From Oscillospiraceae bacterium (GTDB lineage: Bacteria; Bacillota; Clostridia; Oscillospirales; Ruminococcaceae): 64,000 nt of DNA. Each line of letters opens with the position of its first letter. The stretch's first letter is position 1. Under the pieces are notes generated by a model. It saw only the letters and a program-made list of their open reading frames with translations, was not told where the DNA came from and ran no database searches. The stretch covers positions 1 to 64,000 of the forward strand of contig JALEJQ010000026.1 of assembly GCA_022769565.1 (NCBI GenBank), read 5' to 3'. Made by a program: the position numbers and the translations under genes. Of this stretch, positions 16,789-24,199 are shown piece after piece.

Positions 16789-17034
16789 ATGCTTAAAGTA
16801 ATATACGATATGTCGGCGGATACAAAGATAAGGGAGATCGCCCGTCTGCGTGAAAAGGCGCTCCACGATGAAGCCTCCGCTTTGAAGAATGCTAAAGCCG
16901 AGGGCTTGGAAGAAGGCATGGTCAAAGGCAGAGCCGAGGGCAAAACCGAAGAACGTAATCTGACAATTCGGAAAATGAAAGAATTAGGCTTCACAGATGA
17001 ACAGATAAAAGCGGTTTATCCCGACTTGGTGTGA
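16789..17034 (+). CDS. Stand-alone copy of the Rpn C-terminal tail (second copy)
   Basis: An 81-residue protein that repeats the tail of the preceding nuclease: ADTKIREIARLREKALHDE is almost unchanged and KELGFTDEQIKAVYPDLV closes it. The 4-residue repeat block has one more unit than the nuclease (LEEG, MVKG, RAEG). It lies in the same frame as the nuclease, with only TGA and TTT between, and has no clear ribosome site, so translation probably depends on reinitiation after the TGA. It lacks any catalytic part. The likely role, by analogy with short Rpn products, is to bind and restrain the full-length nuclease. Confidence 0.75.
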   Translation: MLKVIYDMSADTKIREIARLREKALHDEASALKNAKAEGLEEGMVKGRAEGKTEERNLTIRKMKELGFTDEQIKAVYPDLV

Positions 17035-17037
17035 TTT

Positions 17038-17283
17038 ATGCTTAAAGTAACATATGATATGTCGGAAGATGCTAAGATTGGAGAAATTGCCCGCCTGCGT
17101 GAAAAGGCACTCCACGATGAAGCATCTGCTTTGAAAAATGCTAAAGCCGAGGGCTTGGAAGAAGGCATGGTCAAAGGCAGAGCGGAAGGTAGAGCCGAAG
17201 GAGAAGCAAGTGTTATTGCTAAAATGAAGGCATACGGCTTTACCGAAGAGCAGATAAAGGCAATCATTTTGGGCTTCCGATAA
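17038..17283 (+). CDS. Stand-alone copy of the Rpn C-terminal tail (third copy)
   Basis: An 81-residue protein, again in the same frame and separated from the second copy by one TGA and TTT. The repeat period is 249 nt. The first part matches (DAKIGEIARLREKALHDEASALKNAKAEG), but after the repeats the sequence differs: EASVIAKMKAYGFTEEQIKAIILGFR in place of KTEERNL...YPDLV. This end is like that of other Rpn-family tails, so the copy may have recombined with a paralogue and could have a different partner specificity. Confidence 0.72.
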   Translation: MLKVTYDMSEDAKIGEIARLREKALHDEASALKNAKAEGLEEGMVKGRAEGRAEGEASVIAKMKAYGFTEEQIKAIILGFR

Positions 17284-17343
17284 TACGGGAAATAATATGA
17301 GGACACATTTAATACAAAAAATATGAAATGAGAGTTTTTTAAA

Positions 17344-17535
17344 ATGGCTAAGGAAAAAAGATTTGTAAAATTGTATACTCAAGGTTCGTTAGAAGTAAAC
17401 GAGATATGGGTGGACACTCAGACAGGTGTAAATTACCTGTTCCATTGCGCAGGTTATGCAGGCGGTCTTACCCCTCTGTTAGACCGTGACGGAAAGCCTG
17501 TTGTGTCATCTCAGAGCGAGCTTGAGGATCTGTAA
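17344..17535 (+). CDS. DUF6440-like small protein
   Basis: 63 residues: FVKLYTQGSLEVNEIWVDTQ, then TGVNYLFHCAGYAGGLTPLLDRDGKP. The 'D..TGVNYLF...GY.GGLTPLLD.DGKPV' pattern is that of the short DUF6440 family common in Clostridia, function unknown. It follows the third Rpn tail by 60 nt and may share its transcript. No signal peptide or membrane helix. Confidence 0.75.
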   Translation: MAKEKRFVKLYTQGSLEVNEIWVDTQTGVNYLFHCAGYAGGLTPLLDRDGKPVVSSQSELEDL

Positions 17536-17609
17536 GCGGCTCAAAATATTGAATACGTTTTCAATTCTAAACATTTTGTGACTTATACCTTTAAGTATGA
17601 AAATAGCTG

Positions 17610-17638
17610 TTGATTTTTGTTTTACAATAATGTATAAT
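17610..17638 (+). promoter_or_regulatory. Promoter of the GH130 gene
   Basis: TTGATT (17610-17615), 17-bp spacer, TATAAT (17633-17638). A small hairpin GAGCT-CAGA-AGCTC sits just downstream at 17650-17663. Confidence 0.7.
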
Positions 17639-17701
17639 GAAAACAATGTGAGCTCAGAAGCTCAGAGAATTCCATGTAAAAAATGAAAGGTTGGTATTGA
17701 A

Positions 17702-18733
17702 ATGAAGACAAAGATCATCAACGGCGTATCCATGCCCAATATTCCCTGGCAGGAAAAGCCTGCTGACTGCAGAGATGTAGTATGGAGATATGACGCAAAC
17801 CCTATCATCAAGCGTGACCAGATAATGGTCAAGAAGGCTAACGGCTACAGAGAGCCCTCCAACTCTATCTTCAACAGCTCCGTTGTTCCCTTTGTAAACG
17901 GCGACTACAAGTTCGCAGGCGTGTTCCGTGTTGACGACAGAGAAAGAAATATGGAGCTTCACGTTGGCTTCTCCGTAGACGGTATCCACTGGGACATCAA
18001 TGAAGAGAGAATTCACTTTGAGTGTGATATTCCCGAGGTTGCAGAGTGGCAGTACGGCTACGACCCCCGTGTTTGCAAGCTTGAGGGTGAGGACAGATAC
18101 ATTGTAACATGGTGCAACGCTTATGGCTGGAAGCCCACCATCGGCATTGCTATCACAACCGATTTCAAGACATTCAAGCAGCTTGAAAACGCATACCTTC
18201 CTTTCAACAGAAACGGCGTAATGTTCCCCAGAAAGATTAACGGCAAGTACATGATGATGAGCCGTCCTTCCGACAGCGGTCATACACCTTTCGGTGATAT
18301 GTTCATCAGCCAGTCTCCCGACCTTACATACTGGGGCGAACACAGACACGTTATGGGACCCTCCAAGGGCTGGGAATCCACAAAGATGGGCGCAGGTCCT
18401 ATTCCTATCGAAACAGACCGCGGCTGGCTCATTTTCTACCACGGCGTACTTACTTCCTGCAACGGCTACGTTTACAGCTTCTCCGCTGCACTTCTTGACA
18501 AGGACGAGCCTTGGAAGGTTCTTAAGAGAGGCGCTTCCTACCTTATCAGCCCTCAGACAAGCTACGAGCTTATCGGCGATACAGACGCAGTAACATTCCC
18601 CTGCGCAAACCTTGTTGACGCAGACACAGGAAGGATCTGCATCTACTACGGCTGCGCAGATACCTGCACCGCACTTGCATTCACAACCGTTGACGATGTT
18701 ATGGACTTCCTTGATAACAACAGCCAGGTTTGA
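17702..18733 (+). CDS. GH130 beta-mannoside phosphorylase
   Basis: 343 residues, within the size range of GH130. These enzymes split beta-mannosidic bonds with phosphate, giving alpha-mannose 1-phosphate; Ruminococcus albus has two, one for mannosyl-glucose and one for beta-1,4-mannooligosaccharides. The single general acid is expected to be Asp121 in the GYDPRV motif. Other family features: FNSSVVPFVNGDYKFAGVFRVDDR, NRNGVMFPRKINGKYMMMSRPSD, GAGPIPIETDRGWLIFYHG, and the final YYGCADTCTALA. There is no signal peptide, so it works in the cytoplasm on imported mannosides. Sequence suggests the mannooligosaccharide type (GH130_2), but this is not certain. Confidence 0.9.
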   Translation: MKTKIINGVSMPNIPWQEKPADCRDVVWRYDANPIIKRDQIMVKKANGYREPSNSIFNSSVVPFVNGDYKFAGVFRVDDRERNMELHVGFSVDGIHWDINEERIHFECDIPEVAEWQYGYDPRVCKLEGEDRYIVTWCNAYGWKPTIGIAITTDFKTFKQLENAYLPFNRNGVMFPRKINGKYMMMSRPSDSGHTPFGDMFISQSPDLTYWGEHRHVMGPSKGWESTKMGAGPIPIETDRGWLIFYHGVLTSCNGYVYSFSAALLDKDEPWKVLKRGASYLISPQTSYELIGDTDAVTFPCANLVDADTGRICIYYGCADTCTALAFTTVDDVMDFLDNNSQV

Positions 18734-18778
18734 TTTGCATAGCAGATCGGCGGTAAGCCGGACAAACTAAAAATACAA

Positions 18779-18834
18779 AGGCGCAATTCATATCCGACCG
18801 CAAAAAGGTCAATATGAACTGCGCCTGTTTTTAT
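18779..18834. terminator. Bidirectional terminator, GGCGCAATTCATAT family
   Basis: AGGCGCAATTCATAT (18779-18793) pairs with ATATGAACTGCGCCT (18812-18826), with an inner GACC/GGTC pair, then GTTTTTATT. It sits between the convergent GH130 and PadR genes. Its arms resemble the larger hairpins at 34026-34110, 51177-51260 and 51553-51636. Confidence 0.8.
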
Positions 18835-18840
18835 TGTGTA

Positions 18841-19155
18841 TCACTCCACCCCAAGGCTTTTCATTGCCGCAAGTATTTCGTGCCACTCCGATTTCATTCG
18901 TTCAAGCTCTGCTGCTCCGCTTTCCGTTATTCGGTAGTATTTCCTCTTCGGTCCCCCCGAGACCTCTCCCGTATAGCTTTCGGTGAAGCCGTCGGAGTGA
19001 AGTCTGCGAAGCACGGCATAGACCGTACTTTCGTTAAGTCCTGCAAATGCGCAGGTCACCTTCTTCATTATCTCATATCCGTAAAGGTCGCCGCAGGATA
19101 CCGTTTGAAGTATACAAAGCTCCAGCAAGCCCTTCTTCATCTGTCCCTTTTCCAT
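18841..19155 (-). CDS. PadR-family transcriptional regulator
   Basis: 104 residues. The winged helix is typical of short PadR proteins: MKKGLLELCILQTVSCGDLYGYEI, then STVYAVLRRLHSDGFTES and GGPKRKYYRITESG. It overlaps the preceding HAAS-domain gene by one base (TGATG), so the two are translated together. The inverted repeat over the promoter at 20183-20233 is the likely operator. PadR regulators usually respond to small molecules or cell-envelope stress; the signal is not evident. Confidence 0.88.
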   Translation of the reverse strand: MEKGQMKKGLLELCILQTVSCGDLYGYEIMKKVTCAFAGLNESTVYAVLRRLHSDGFTESYTGEVSGGPKRKYYRITESGAAELERMKSEWHEILAAMKSLGVE

Positions 19156-20156
19156 CAGACCTCACCCTTCTTTCGCCTGCCGTGAAGTATTACCGAAGTC
19201 GTGAAAAGCATTGCAAGCGCAGCCGTTATGCCGCCTGCCCATATGAAAACGCCTATATCCGCTTTGTAAAATTCCTCGGAATAAGCAAGTGGGTCAAGCG
19301 CCGAGTAGTAATGCTCAATGTAAAAGCCCACCCACAGAGCCGCCGCAGAAAGATACACCGAGGGTAGAGCAAAAGCACCCCTCATCATTACCGACCACAG
19401 CAGGTAAACAGCCGAACAGATAATGAGAATATTCAGCATATCGTGCAGATAACCACCGATGTTTTCGCTGTAAAGGGTGTCATAGCCTGTTTTGCCGTAT
19501 GTATTGTAAAAATTTATTACTCTGAAGCACTGAACGGCATTCACGACAATACCTGCCGTAGGTACGGCTATAAGCGGCTTTGGAGCGTACCTGCATATGG
19601 AAATTATCATCATTGCCATTGCTCCGCAGATAAGCAAAGCCGCTGCCGCCGCCAGAACAGGCGGGCTTTCGCTTCTTGTAAGGAAACTTTCGGGAAGTTT
19701 GTTGAAAACAGCCGCTCCGCAAAGAAGCATTACGCCGCCAACGGGCAGAAAAATGTCCTTTTGGCAGTTTTTTATTGAGGAAAGGCAGCTTTTTCGCTCC
19801 GAAACAAGCCACATAATAAGCGGAACAACGCACATTACCGCCGCAGATGCACCCTTCCCCGTCCTCTGAACAAAATATCCTGCAATTACCGCAGCAATAC
19901 AGCAGACCGCAGGTAGCAGGTATTCCGCAAGACGGGAGATCAGCACTCTTGTACCGCTGTTTCTTTCAGCGGAAATGTCCTTTGCTGCCGTTTTGGGTTC
20001 GCCAAGCTCAAGGCATATTTCGCTTTCCGTTTTTCCCTCCGCAGCGCCGGAATCGAAGCATTCCTCCATATCGGAAATAATGTCGTTTATTTCGGTATCG
20101 GTGAATCTGAACCGCAGGCAGGAGCGGAGACTTGATAAATACTGCTTTTTCGTCAT
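19155..20156 (-). CDS. HAAS-domain multispanning membrane protein
   Basis: 333 residues. The first 70 residues (MTKKQYLSSLRSCLRF...ISDMEECFDSGAAEGKTESEICLELGEP) match the HAAS/DUF1700 module that accompanies PadR regulators in Firmicutes. The rest has about eight hydrophobic segments of a membrane protein not recognised. ATG at 20156 is preferred to the one at 20165, which is only 2 nt from AAGGG. Usually padR comes first in such pairs; here the HAAS gene is upstream. Confidence 0.75.
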   Translation of the reverse strand: MTKKQYLSSLRSCLRFRFTDTEINDIISDMEECFDSGAAEGKTESEICLELGEPKTAAKDISAERNSGTRVLISRLAEYLLPAVCCIAAVIAGYFVQRTGKGASAAVMCVVPLIMWLVSERKSCLSSIKNCQKDIFLPVGGVMLLCGAAVFNKLPESFLTRSESPPVLAAAAALLICGAMAMMIISICRYAPKPLIAVPTAGIVVNAVQCFRVINFYNTYGKTGYDTLYSENIGGYLHDMLNILIICSAVYLLWSVMMRGAFALPSVYLSAAALWVGFYIEHYYSALDPLAYSEEFYKADIGVFIWAGGITAALAMLFTTSVILHGRRKKGEV

Positions 20157-20182
20157 AACGCTCATTTCCCTTCTATTGTTTA

Positions 20183-20233
20183 TTGAACAGTAGTTTACAA
20201 GACAATAATATCACACTACTGTTCAAAAGTCAA
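20183..20233 (-). promoter_or_regulatory. Promoter with 12-bp inverted-repeat operator for HAAS-PadR
   Basis: On the minus strand TTGACT (20228-20233), 17-bp spacer and TATTAT (20205-20210) make a strong promoter. A perfect 12-bp inverted repeat, TTGAACAGTAGT (20183-20194) and ACTACTGTTCAA (20215-20226), places one arm between -35 and -10 and the other just downstream of -10. A bound dimer would block RNA polymerase, so PadR self-repression is likely. Confidence 0.75.
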
Positions 20234-20240
20234 TAGTTTC

Positions 20241-20285
20241 GCAAAAAAACAAGCGCAGTTCACAATGAACTTTTGTGAACTGCGC
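20241..20285 (-). terminator. Rho-independent terminator of the XRE gene
   Basis: GCGCAGTTCACAA (20253-20265) and TTGTGAACTGCGC (20273-20285) form a perfect 13-bp stem; read on the minus strand it is followed by TTGTTTTTTTGC. The XRE gene ends at 20369 upstream of it. Confidence 0.8.
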
Positions 20286-20368
20286 ATGGTAATTTATACT
20301 GTTTGCCTGCTATGTTAACAGGAAACTGTTGAAATTGTAACGGGAATATGCTAAAATATTAGTATACT

Positions 20369-21073
20369 TTATTTTGCCGCTCCGTTCATTATCTGTATCT
20401 TGGCTTCGCTGTTCTTTATAACGTTGAGCAGAGATGACGCCGAGCCTGCATATTCTTCCGAAAGGGAGCCGGTGGTGATAAGTGTTTCTTCCGTATCGGC
20501 CGCTGTGTCCCCATCGCCTACGGTCACGCCCTTTGCAGCTGCCATTGCGTTGGCTTCGCATACGGACATTGCCGCCGAAGAAACGCCGGGTGCTGTGACC
20601 TCGGGAACGGTAAAGAACCGCTGGTCGTTCTTGGGGTTGGCGGAATATACTACACGGAACATTTTATATATTGCCAGCATAAGGAATGAGGAAGCCTCTT
20701 TCATTATGGTGTTGCTTCCTGTTTTTTGGATAAGGGAGAACAGAACATTAGTGGAATTGACGATGAGCTTCTTGTTGAAGGCAGCCATCATTCCGCCTGC
20801 GGCTATCTTGCTGCTGCCTGCGTCCTGTTCGGGAATATCGTCATAGGAAATAGTCTTGCCCGCAGGTTCGGGTGAACGTCCCAGAAGATAATCGCAGGAT
20901 ACCTTGTAATAATCCGCAGCCTTGACGAGAAAATCAAGTCCGCATTCTCTTATACCCTTTTCATAATGTGAAAGCAAAGCCTGTGAAATCCCCAGGTCTG
21001 CCGCTGCTTTTTTCTGACTGATGCCGTGTTCTTTCCTTAAAAGCGTTATTATACGAGGAAAGTCCGAATTCAT
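20369..21073 (-). CDS. XRE-type HTH transcriptional regulator
   Basis: 234 residues. Residues about 5-60 hold a Cro/CI helix-turn-helix (ITLLRKEHGISQKKAAADLGISQALLSHYEKG) followed by YYKVSCDYLLGRS, the usual end of this domain. The C-terminal 150 residues are not recognised: an alanine-rich, partly helical region. AGGAGG ends 7 nt before the ATG at 21073, which decides against upstream starts. It has its own promoter at 21200. Confidence 0.85.
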   Translation of the reverse strand: MNSDFPRIITLLRKEHGISQKKAAADLGISQALLSHYEKGIRECGLDFLVKAADYYKVSCDYLLGRSPEPAGKTISYDDIPEQDAGSSKIAAGGMMAAFNKKLIVNSTNVLFSLIQKTGSNTIMKEASSFLMLAIYKMFRVVYSANPKNDQRFFTVPEVTAPGVSSAAMSVCEANAMAAAKGVTVGDGDTAADTEETLITTGSLSEEYAGSASSLLNVIKNSEAKIQIMNGAAK

Positions 21074-21199
21074 CATGTCACCTCCTGATTCTTGTGACTT
21101 ACACATATTTTTTATCGGAAAAGAAAAAGAAGAAACGAGCTTTTCTCCCCGAATTCCGCACTGTTTATGAGCGGAAAATTCTCTGTTTACATACAGTAA

Positions 21200-21228
21200 A
21201 TTATACATTATAACGTACTTTTTGTAAA
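21200..21228 (-). promoter_or_regulatory. Promoter of the XRE gene
   Basis: On the minus strand TTTACA (21223-21228), 17-bp spacer, TATAAT (21200-21205). GTTTAC-ATACA-GTAAAT just downstream (about 21185-21201) is an inverted repeat that could be a self-operator. The rest of 21077-21426 is AT-rich, with no gene and no clear promoter for the plus-strand gene that follows. Confidence 0.65.
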
Positions 21229-21426
21229 GAGAAAATCGCAAAAAAACTCGATAAATGTTATGAAAAGTTTTTGTATAGGTTACATATATGTTTTTATTGA
21301 CAAAATTTTACACCACAATTTGGCACAATATATTGTACGGCACAGTTTTTTGTCTGTCAAGATATTGAAATTTACATAAAAATACATTTTTGGCCTTATT
21401 TAACAAAATTATTTTGGAGGTTTGCA

Positions 21427-22062
21427 ATGAACGGATACAAGATCACTTTTCTCCGCCACGGAAGGACCGAGGGCAACGAGAACGGAATTTATATCGGAAA
21501 AACAGACTGGCCCCTTTCCGACAAGGGCAGAGAGGAGCTTGAAGAAAAATACGACCTGCACAGCTACCCCAAGGTTGAAAGGGTCTATTCCAGCCCTTTG
21601 ACAAGAGCACTCCAGTCTGCGGAGATACTTTTTCCCGACCGTGAGATAGTTATCTGCGACGAAATGACGGAAATGGACTTCGGAGTTTTCGAGGGACTGC
21701 CCGTTATGGAGCTGATGGAGCTTGACAGCTATAAAAAATGGATAAAGGGCGGTCTTGACAACCCTCCCCCCAACGGTGAAAGCCTGCGGCATATGATAGA
21801 ACGCACCTTTTCCGGTCTTAACCTTATTATAATGGATATGATGAAGGAGAACATTCACGAAGCAGGGGTCGTTACCCATTCGGGCATTATTATGAACACA
21901 CTTTCCTGCTTCGGTCTGCCGAAAATGAAGCCTATGGAATTTGCCTGTGAGCCGGGAGAGGGCTGGGTGGTCAACGTTTCCGCTATGCTCTGGCAGAACG
22001 GCAATACCTTTGAGATACTGGGCAAGGTGCCTGCGCCTGCACGGGACGAGTACAGCGAATAA
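21427..22062 (+). CDS. Histidine phosphatase family protein (phosphoglycerate mutase-like)
   Basis: 211 residues. The catalytic motif FLRHGRTEGNENG places the phosphorylated His at residue 11, and the second His is in VVTHSGIIMNTL near residue 155. FGVFEGLPVMELM holds the acidic residue typical of the fold. Family members include alpha-ribazole phosphatase (CobC) and broad phosphatases; the substrate cannot be told. TTGGAGGT lies 8 nt before the ATG. The next two genes follow closely and are probably co-transcribed. Confidence 0.85.
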   Translation: MNGYKITFLRHGRTEGNENGIYIGKTDWPLSDKGREELEEKYDLHSYPKVERVYSSPLTRALQSAEILFPDREIVICDEMTEMDFGVFEGLPVMELMELDSYKKWIKGGLDNPPPNGESLRHMIERTFSGLNLIIMDMMKENIHEAGVVTHSGIIMNTLSCFGLPKMKPMEFACEPGEGWVVNVSAMLWQNGNTFEILGKVPAPARDEYSE

Positions 22063-22078
22063 CGTTAAAGGAGCTTTT

Positions 22079-22927
22079 ATGAAATTCAAAACCAACGGAG
22101 AGCTGCGCACTCTGGCAAAGCGGCGGCTCGGCGGATGCTGGTGCGAATGTGTCGGCTCGCTTCTTGTATTTGCCGGAATTATCACTGCCGCCGTTCTTGC
22201 CTGGCTGCTTGTGATAAGATTTCTTTATACATATGGTATAATTGGCTTTGATGTCGACGAAATGTTTTCAAAAGGGACGCCGCTGTTCTTCTGCATAAGC
22301 GGCTTGGCGGCAGCTTTGCTTGTTATAGCTATGATGCCCTTTAAATACGGCATATGCTGGTATTACGCACAGGCTGCTGAGGGAAGGAACGTTCCTGCCT
22401 CCTGCTTTTTCAGCTGCTATATGCACCCCGAGCATTTCCGCAAGACTTTGAAGCTGGGGCTTGCTGTATGGGCGCACAGGCTTGTGGTGCTGATACCCTC
22501 GGGAGCGGCAGCCGCACTCTGCGCCGCAGTTTCGGTAAAGGTGCTGCGCAGCGAGGGCGGTATTCTGCTTAACACCGTTGTGCTTGCCCTTATGCTGCTC
22601 CTTGCAACGGCGGCTGTGTTCTTTTACATATGGTTTACCGTAAGATACGAGCTTGTACCCTATATTTACGCTGCATACCCCGAAAAGAGCGTTTCGGAGA
22701 TAATCGGGATAAGCGCAAAATGCTCCGGCGAAGCAAGGCTTTATCTTGTAAGGAATATGTTTTCCCTTGTGCCGTGGGAGTTCTCCTGCCTGCTTATATT
22801 TCCGACAATATATGTTGTGCCCTATGTACATATGATTGCTGCCATTGCTGTTGCAGATATTCTTTCGGATGAGGAAGGAAGCAAGGCTGCCGACAGCGGA
22901 AAGGAAGAGGATTATGCCCTCGTCTGA
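22079..22927 (+). CDS. DUF975-like integral membrane protein
   Basis: 282 residues with about six hydrophobic segments. The N-terminal stretch NGELRTLAKRRLGG before the first membrane helix resembles the DUF975 family (function unknown), as does the general layout. AAAGGAG precedes the ATG by 6 nt and the gene begins 16 nt after the phosphatase gene. It overlaps the RluA gene by 14 nt. The family call is from pattern memory and is moderate. Confidence 0.65.
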   Translation: MKFKTNGELRTLAKRRLGGCWCECVGSLLVFAGIITAAVLAWLLVIRFLYTYGIIGFDVDEMFSKGTPLFFCISGLAAALLVIAMMPFKYGICWYYAQAAEGRNVPASCFFSCYMHPEHFRKTLKLGLAVWAHRLVVLIPSGAAAALCAAVSVKVLRSEGGILLNTVVLALMLLLATAAVFFYIWFTVRYELVPYIYAAYPEKSVSEIIGISAKCSGEARLYLVRNMFSLVPWEFSCLLIFPTIYVVPYVHMIAAIAVADILSDEEGSKAADSGKEEDYALV

Positions 22928-23783
22928 AAATTTGTTCCGAAAAGCGGCGGAGTTCGTTGTTACAGACAGGGAGGACGGGCTGACCGTTGGTGAAGTGCTT
23001 CGGCTGAGAGGGGTCTCAAGGCGGCTTACCGTAAAGCTGAAACGCCGTGAGAACGGGCTGACCCTTAACGGAGCGCAGACACGTACCGTTGACAGGGTGA
23101 AAGAAGGAGATGTGCTTGCGGCGGCTCTGGACGGGGGCGTTTCTCTTGAAGCGAATCCGTCACTTGTTGTTCCCGTTGTCTATGAGGACGAGGATGTTAT
23201 TGTTTTCGACAAGCCCGACAATATGCCCGTTCACCCCTCGGCAGGGCATTACGGCGACACCCTTGGCAACTGCTTCGGGGCAATGTTCCCCGAGCTTACC
23301 TTTCGCCCGGTGAACCGCCTTGACAAGAACACCTCGGGGCTGTGTGCCGTTGCAAAGAACGCTTTTTCGGCAGCGATGCTTGGCGGAAATATGGAAAAGG
23401 AATATCTTGCGGCAGCCTGCGGAGTAGTGGAGGGCGGCGGACGGATAGAAGCGCCTATCGGCAGAGCGGACGGCTCCACGATAAAGCGTGAGGTGCGCTC
23501 CGACGGTCAGCAGGCTGCAACGAATTATACTATTATAAAAGAAAACGGCAGATATACCCTTCTGAGAGTTGCTCCCGAAACGGGAAGGACACATCAGATA
23601 AGGGTACATTTTGCATATATAGGACATCCTCTTGCAGGAGATGAATTTTACGGCGGCGATATGTCCGATATAAAGCGTCAGGCGCTCCACTGCTGCCGTC
23701 TGAGCTTTATTTCACCTTTGTCGGGGAAAAAGGTCGAACTTGAATCGTCTATGAGAGAAGATATGCAGCAGCTTTTTGAATAA
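22914..23783 (+). CDS. RluA-family 23S rRNA/tRNA pseudouridine synthase
   Basis: 289 residues. An S4-like N-terminal domain (GLTVGEVLRLRGVSRRLTVKLKRR) comes before the RluA catalytic domain. RPVNRLDKNTSGL carries the catalytic Asp of the family (RLD.xTSG), and EYLAAACG, LRVAPETGRTHQIRVHFAYIGHPLAGDEFYG are further hallmarks. The exact uridine target is unknown. ATG at 22914 has AAGGA 8 nt upstream; the frame stays open further upstream but overlaps the previous gene. Confidence 0.9.
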   Translation: MPSSENLFRKAAEFVVTDREDGLTVGEVLRLRGVSRRLTVKLKRRENGLTLNGAQTRTVDRVKEGDVLAAALDGGVSLEANPSLVVPVVYEDEDVIVFDKPDNMPVHPSAGHYGDTLGNCFGAMFPELTFRPVNRLDKNTSGLCAVAKNAFSAAMLGGNMEKEYLAAACGVVEGGGRIEAPIGRADGSTIKREVRSDGQQAATNYTIIKENGRYTLLRVAPETGRTHQIRVHFAYIGHPLAGDEFYGGDMSDIKRQALHCCRLSFISPLSGKKVELESSMREDMQQLFE

Positions 23784-23798
23784 GCAAAAAGTTACAGC

Positions 23799-23827
23799 TG
23801 TAACCGTTTTGTAACCAAATTTGTAAC
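23799..23827. promoter_or_regulatory. Array of three TGTAAC boxes, WalR-like
   Basis: TGTAAC at 23799, 23810 and 23822, with 5- and 6-bp gaps. The first pair fits the known WalR (YycF) box TGTWAH-N5-TGTWAH. A further pair, TGTAAC/TGTACC at 24093-24108, lies just before the M23 peptidase gene. WalR controls wall hydrolases in Firmicutes, which fits the downstream gene, but a terminator-like hairpin lies between. Confidence 0.4.
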
Positions 23828-23828
23828 C

Positions 23829-23855
23829 AAAGCCGGCATGAATACACCGGTTTTT
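23829..23855 (+). terminator. Probable terminator after rluA-type gene
   Basis: AAGCCGG and CCGGTTT (one G-U pair) around a 9-nt loop, then TTTTT. A weak 7-bp stem, about 45 nt after the stop codon. Confidence 0.5.
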
Positions 23856-24044
23856 ACCTTCGGGTTTTTATTGATAATGAACAGAAATAGTTTTTAAACG
23901 TTTAAAATTCTCTGCAGTTGATCGAAAAATCAAAAATATGTAAAATTAACCCAAATCTGCGGTTAAAATGCTTAAAATACGGTGCTTTAATTTGTGATAT
24001 GTTATAAAAAAAGTAGATTAATTGTGACTATTTAGTGAGAAACC

Positions 24045-24072
24045 TTGCAATTCACAGTAAAATAAGTATAAT
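24045..24072 (+). promoter_or_regulatory. Promoter of the M23 peptidase gene
   Basis: TTGCAA (24045-24050), 16-bp spacer, TATAAT (24067-24072). The leader would be about 120 nt and includes the TGTAAC/TGTACC pair at 24093-24108. The remainder of 23856-24044 is AT-rich with no gene. Confidence 0.6.
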
Positions 24073-24199
24073 TAGTATTAATGTTACTGATTTGTAACCG
24101 ATTGTACCGATAATACCATCAAACTTATATATAAAAACAAGAACAAGAGAACCGAAAATAATGCTGCGGAGATCATCTGCGGCAGGGAGGGAGATTCCG

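Noticed and set aside
16789-17283. Reading the Rpn tail copies as a frameshifted or decayed nuclease pseudogene
   Set aside because: The nuclease itself is complete, both tails are open in the same frame with good codon use and keep the protein pattern, so they look maintained.
17654-18442. Long open frame on the minus strand opposite the GH130 gene
   Set aside because: It lies wholly inside a well-supported gene, has no ribosome site and no family pattern; long antisense frames are common here because of codon bias.
23799-23827. CRISPR-like array of TGTAAC repeats
   Set aside because: The units are 6 bp with 5-6 bp gaps, far too short; a regulator box fits.
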